A program made the translations under genes and the position numbers. Below are positions 6,401 through 8,133 of a stretch of 8,133 nucleotides of DNA, piece after piece. The stretch comes from Planctomycetota bacterium (lineage in GTDB: Bacteria > Planctomycetota > UBA8742 > SKZP01), in the NCBI GenBank assembly GCA_007127275.1, contig SKZP01000448.1, positions 1 to 8,133 of the forward strand, read 5' to 3'. Each line of letters begins with the position of its first letter. The stretch's first letter is position 1. A model generated the notes under the pieces. The model had not been told where the DNA came from. It did not search any database and was given only the letters and a program-made list of their open reading frames with translations.

Positions 6401-7131
6401 TGCTCCTTGAGCAGTGCCCCGGTGGAGATGCAGAGCAGGCAGTCGTGGGCGTGGGCGTCGGCGCGGTCGAGGTAGTGGCTGTCGTTGGTGACGATAAAGG
6501 GGATGTCGAGCTTTTGCGCGAGGTTGAGCTTTGCGTAGTTGACCGTCTTGTCCTCGGGCAGGCCGTGGTCCTGAATCTCGAGGTAGTAGCGGTCGCCGAG
6601 CAGTTCGCGGTACTTGCTGACCACGTGCTCGGCGTCGTCGGTGCGCCCCGCGAGGATTGCCTGCGCGGCCTCGCCGGCGAGGCAGGTCGAGGTGACGATC
6701 AAGCCCTCGTGGTGGCGAGAGAGCGCGTCGAAGTCGATGCGCGGCTTGTAGTAGAAGCCGTCGCGCTGGCCAATGGAGTTGAGCTTGATGAGGTTCTTGT
6801 ATCCCTGCTGGTTCGCCGCGAGCACGAGCAGGTGGTAGGTGTCCCCTTCCTTTTTCTTGTGGTCCTGGGTGATGTAGAGCTCGGTGCCGAAGATCGGCTT
6901 GACCGCCATCGGCGAGTTCTTGTCCGGACGGGTGCGGTCGCAGGCCTCGTAGAGGTCCATCGCGCCGCACATGTTGCCGTGGTCGGTCACCGCGAGCGCG
7001 GGCATCCCTTGCTCGAGAGCACGGTCCACCAAATTCTCGACGGTGACGCCGCCGTCGAGAAACGAGTAGTGCGAGTGCGCATGCAGGTGAACGAAGCGCT
7101 CTTTCAACGCCGGGTCAAACGCGTCGGACAT
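3490..7131 (-). CDS. dnaE: DNA polymerase III alpha subunit (replicative polymerase)
   Basis: This 1213-aa protein is the catalytic subunit of the replicative DNA polymerase. The start at 7131-7129 is supported by a GAGGTGG ribosome site 6 nt upstream and by the family's usual N-terminus; an upstream extension of 54 residues has no family match. Domains in order: the PHP domain (about 11-280) with HLHAHSHYSFLDGG at 15-28; the palm, with GPGRGSAAGS (368-377), the Asp triplet in PDIDIDFD (409-416, D410/D412/D414) and D566 in KMDFLGLR, which together hold the catalytic aspartates; fingers with VFQLES (615-620), YRPGP (645-649), RKAMGKKK (711-718) and FAGYGFNKSHSAAYA (753-767); a helix-hairpin-helix with VKGIG (868-872); a beta-clamp motif QRGLF (966-970); an OB fold (about 1041-1125); and a C-terminal domain. 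E. coli DnaE is 1160 aa. A small Ala/Asn/Gly-rich insertion lies at 836-853. All nine usual PHP metal ligands appear present (H15, H17, D26, H51, E84, H100, C150, D217, H219). Confidence 0.99.
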   Translation of the reverse strand: MSDAFDPALKERFVHLHAHSHYSFLDGGVTVENLVDRALEQGMPALAVTDHGNMCGAMDLYEACDRTRPDKNSPMAVKPIFGTELYITQDHKKKEGDTYHLLVLAANQQGYKNLIKLNSIGQRDGFYYKPRIDFDALSRHHEGLIVTSTCLAGEAAQAILAGRTDDAEHVVSKYRELLGDRYYLEIQDHGLPEDKTVNYAKLNLAQKLDIPFIVTNDSHYLDRADAHAHDCLLCISTGALLKEQNRFRFENDRFYFKTAEEMWQTVEAPFRDGLFRTHEVAARCDVSLSFGEYFLPKYPDLPEGMSEAQYLRKLAEQGCRERYGKISDAIRERLEKELGVIERMGFPSYFLIVADFINWAKKQDIPVGPGRGSAAGSIVAYATGITNIDPLKYDLLFERFLNESRISMPDIDIDFDPEGRERVIEYTRKKYSEEAVCQIITFSQLKAKAVIKDVGRVMDMPIAEVESITKLVPDAPKMTLAKAFEEQPKLKEIEASSFQLRDLFEVARRIEGMNRHTGIHAAGVIIAPGPVDDYVPLYRQTNNKNQVITTQFAMEHCEQLGLLKMDFLGLRNLTIIKRCEEIVEKVHGRTIDWDAVPLDDPKPYEMLSRGDSYGVFQLESDGMRKLLKQLQPDCFEDLIAVLALYRPGPMEAGMIGDYVEVKHGRRERASMHPQIDDLLEETNGIVLYQEQVMRIAQKMGGFSLAEADNLRKAMGKKKADLMATFKAQFVDGAKANGVSEADASHIFELLAKFAGYGFNKSHSAAYALVTYQTAWLKAHYPVEYEAAIMTCEMGDQSKLTGYLDDARELGIAVRGPDITAGEAGFTVAPLDRQRVEAEAAAAHNGSANGASAKQELYDYEIVFGLAGVKGIGTAVIESVVAEREANGPFESLLDFSERVDPKLVTTKVFETLAGCGALDELARKSYGKDGEAPAEFAKRIRPRLIGAAEHLHAIAQQKARERAGGQRGLFAAAEDEAATAASLEDLLPHAPAWTDPELLAAEKELLGFYFSTHPLTRVAHLLREFASHTSAAVHATEPGTRVSVGGVVGGFREITIKQGKNAGKKMAVFELEDLDGAISCVCFTQAWEECQHDFVREEADGPLVMLVQGSVDTRDENKQVIVDRAIPIERAREALTRLVLIRLREEQISEDAIGRLQRVLQTNRGPVPVRIALYAPQGKVLLKAGPRWQVAPSEHLREAVSDLFGQQALLCLT

Positions 7132-7137
7132 AACGAG

Positions 7138-7144
7138 CCACCTC
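7138..7144 (-). promoter_or_regulatory. Ribosome binding site that fixes the dnaE start
   Basis: GAGGTGG on the minus strand lies 6 nt before the ATG at 7131. It supports this start over the longer open frame that begins at 7293, which has no comparable site placed before it and encodes residues unlike any DnaE. Confidence 0.75.
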
Positions 7145-7219
7145 AGGAGACGAAGCCACGAACGAGTACGCCGAACGGTCAAACATGTCCCGCCGACGGC
7201 CCACGTCATACCATGCCGC

Positions 7220-7245
7220 GCCCGGGGGTGTCGCGACGGGCACCC
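7220..7245. repeat. GC-rich inverted repeats in the dnaE leader region
   Basis: GGGTG (7226-7230) pairs with CACCC (7241-7245) over a 10-nt loop that itself contains the palindrome TCGCGA (7231-7236). An alternative stem pairs GCCCG (7220-7224) with CGGGC (7237-7241). The element lies about 90-115 bp upstream of the dnaE start and could sit in its 5' leader. Stems this short are common in GC-rich DNA. Confidence 0.35.
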
Positions 7246-7300
7246 GCGAGGGGGCAGTCTTATGTTGCAGGGATCATGTTTGGTCGGAACCACGTTCGTA

Positions 7301-7320
7301 GGCGGGCCTCCGTGCCCGCC
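7301..7320. repeat. Perfect GC palindrome resembling a dispersed REP-like element
   Basis: GGCGGGC (7301-7307) and GCCCGCC (7314-7320) form a perfect 7-bp stem around the 6-nt loop CTCCGT. The form of this hairpin (GGCGGGC, CTCCGT, GCCCGCC) looks like palindromes scattered between genes in various GC-rich bacteria. I recall this from general familiarity and cannot check copy number here. It sits mid-way between the divergent dnaE and membrane-protein genes. Confidence 0.55.
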
Positions 7321-7341
7321 CGACCCATTCGTCGCACACGG

Positions 7342-7370
7342 GGCGGACGCGGGGCCGCCTCATGTCCGCC
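7342..7370. repeat. Second GC hairpin in the divergent region
   Basis: GGCGGAC (7342-7348) and GTCCGCC (7364-7370) are perfect 7-bp arms with a 15-nt loop that contains GCGG and CCGC. It starts 21 bp after the 7301-7320 palindrome, and its arms differ from that palindrome's GGCGGGC/GCCCGCC by one base each. The two may be halves of one repeat element. Confidence 0.5.
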
Positions 7371-7403
7371 AGGCGCCGTATCTTGTGGCCCAGCCAAAGC
7401 CGG

Positions 7404-7441
7404 CATCACCCCCACGCGGGCGGCGGCGCCGGGCGGGGATG
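7404..7441. repeat. Imperfect palindrome resembling a dispersed intergenic repeat
   Basis: CATC (7404-7407) pairs with GATG (7438-7441), then CCC (7409-7411) with GGG (7435-7437) after one bulged A. The inside is almost pure G+C and includes GGCGCC (7425-7430). The outer form (GGCATCACCCCC on one side, GGGGATGACCCG on the other) resembles widespread bacterial intergenic palindromes that carry TCATCCCCGC. Together with the two preceding hairpins it accounts for most of the 398-bp gap. The remainder (7442-7529) leads into the right-hand gene and shows no clear promoter. Confidence 0.4.
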
Positions 7442-7529
7442 ACCCGTTTCGCACCGTCGTCTCGTCGCCTCGGTCGTTTCACCGGCAGAGGCTTGGGCGC
7501 AATCCGTTCCGTTGAACAAAGGTCGTGTG

Positions 7530-8133
7530 ATGTCTGCAGAGAGGGCTACGCAACGCGCTGGCAATGAGCAGCCACCCGCGGCACCGCCAGGGGCGACCTC
7601 GAACACGCGACGCCTCGGCGCGCTCGTCGTCGGGCTCGCACTTCTCGGCACACTCGCGCTCGGCGTGTGGTGGCAGGCGCACTCCGAGCCAACCACGGAG
7701 CGCAACGACGAGCCGGCACGCAACGACGAGGAACGGCAACCGCAGGCGGACGACGTCAACGACCAGAAGCCCACCGACGAAGCGGCCGCAAACGCTACCG
7801 AGGCGCCATCACCGACGGACAACGACCGCTCACACACGCACGCGGGCGACGACGACACCGGCGTGGCGGATGCGGAGGTGCGTGCCGACGAAGAGGCAAC
7901 GGTGCATCTCGACGAGACGGCGCTGTGGCCGGCGGATCATCCGGACGTCGTCGCACTACTCGACGCCGTGCGTGCCGGGGATGCGTCGTCGCTGGTGGTG
8001 TTGCTGGCGCGTTTCGAGGATGCGCCGTTGGAGGAGGGCTGGCACGTATTCGCCAGTGCGCTTGCCGCGTCGACTCGACCGCAGGTGCGAGCCACGCTTG
8101 TCGGGTTGCTGGCCGGCGAGGATCCGCTGGCGC
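7530..8133 (+). CDS. Membrane-anchored protein with acidic linker, N-terminal part (runs off right edge)
   Basis: The frame is open from ATG 7530 to the window end (201 codons) and is divergent from dnaE. AAAGG (7518-7522) lies 7 nt before the ATG. A GTG in frame directly precedes the ATG but is less likely. Residues 1-28 are polar and end in RR (27-28); residues 29-48 are a single hydrophobic segment ending in WW, so this is probably an inner-membrane anchor with the rest in the periplasm. Residues 50-123 form a linker rich in Asp, Glu, Asn, Pro and Thr; RNDE occurs twice, from a 12-bp direct repeat CGCAACGACGAG (7701-7712 and 7719-7730). From about 129 the sequence becomes folded-looking and helical (DHPDVVALLDAVRAGD, then further Leu/Ala-rich helices to 201), which could be HEAT- or TPR-like repeats. 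No family is recognised and no function is assigned. Confidence 0.85.
   Translation, partial: MSAERATQRAGNEQPPAAPPGATSNTRRLGALVVGLALLGTLALGVWWQAHSEPTTERNDEPARNDEERQPQADDVNDQKPTDEAAANATEAPSPTDNDRSHTHAGDDDTGVADAEVRADEEATVHLDETALWPADHPDVVALLDAVRAGDASSLVVLLARFEDAPLEEGWHVFASALAASTRPQVRATLVGLLAGEDPLA

Noticed and set aside
7154..7182. Sigma-70-type promoter for dnaE starting with TTGACC (7182-7177, minus)
   Set aside because: The hexamer 17 bp downstream is GTGGCT, which is not a -10 element. The similar TTGACC at 2577-2572 also lacks a -10.

Overview
This is a GC-rich window, very probably chromosomal, from a diderm (Gram-negative) bacterium. The outer-membrane-style content supports this: a Skp/OmpH-like periplasmic chaperone start and two proteins with lipoboxes. 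The DnaE is of the type with an intact PHP domain, as in many bacteria outside the Gammaproteobacteria. Three exported proteins carry long acidic Asp/Glu/Pro linkers, which would fit a marine or salt-adapted organism. A deltaproteobacterial, myxobacterial or bradymonad-like relative is my best guess, but this is inference and weak.

Layout, left to right. (1) 1-323, minus: the N-terminal 107 codons of a Skp/OmpH-like protein that runs off the left edge. (2) 324-673: a 350-bp gap with a striking set of perfect inverted repeats (arms of 13, 9, 8 and 6 bp), plus a small tandem repeat nearer the chaperone gene. (3) 674-2479, minus: a 601-aa TPR lipoprotein of a widespread but poorly understood family. 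(4) 2480-2822: a 343-bp gap with a 19-bp dyad just upstream of the TPR gene and two further inverted repeats. (5) 2823-3428, minus: a small LPP20-like lipoprotein. (6) 3490-7131, minus: dnaE, the replicative DNA polymerase III alpha subunit, complete. (7) 7132-7529: a 398-bp divergent promoter region rich in GC hairpins, some resembling dispersed REP-like palindromes. (8) 7530-8133, plus: the start of a single-pass membrane-anchored protein with a long acidic linker, running off the right edge.

Four genes lie head-to-tail on the minus strand (dnaE, LPP20-like, TPR lipoprotein, Skp-like), and the right-hand gene is divergent. Only dnaE and the LPP20-like gene are close enough (61 bp) to suggest one transcript. 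The two gaps of about 350 bp make the TPR and Skp-like genes likely separate units. Three of the four non-dnaE genes, plus the divergent gene, make envelope proteins, so the window mixes one replication gene with cell-envelope genes. I see no tRNA, rRNA, CRISPR array, insertion sequence, toxin-antitoxin pair or recognisable defence system. The least explained parts are the 546-654 nested inverted-repeat element and the TPR protein's conserved His/Glu/Cys residues.
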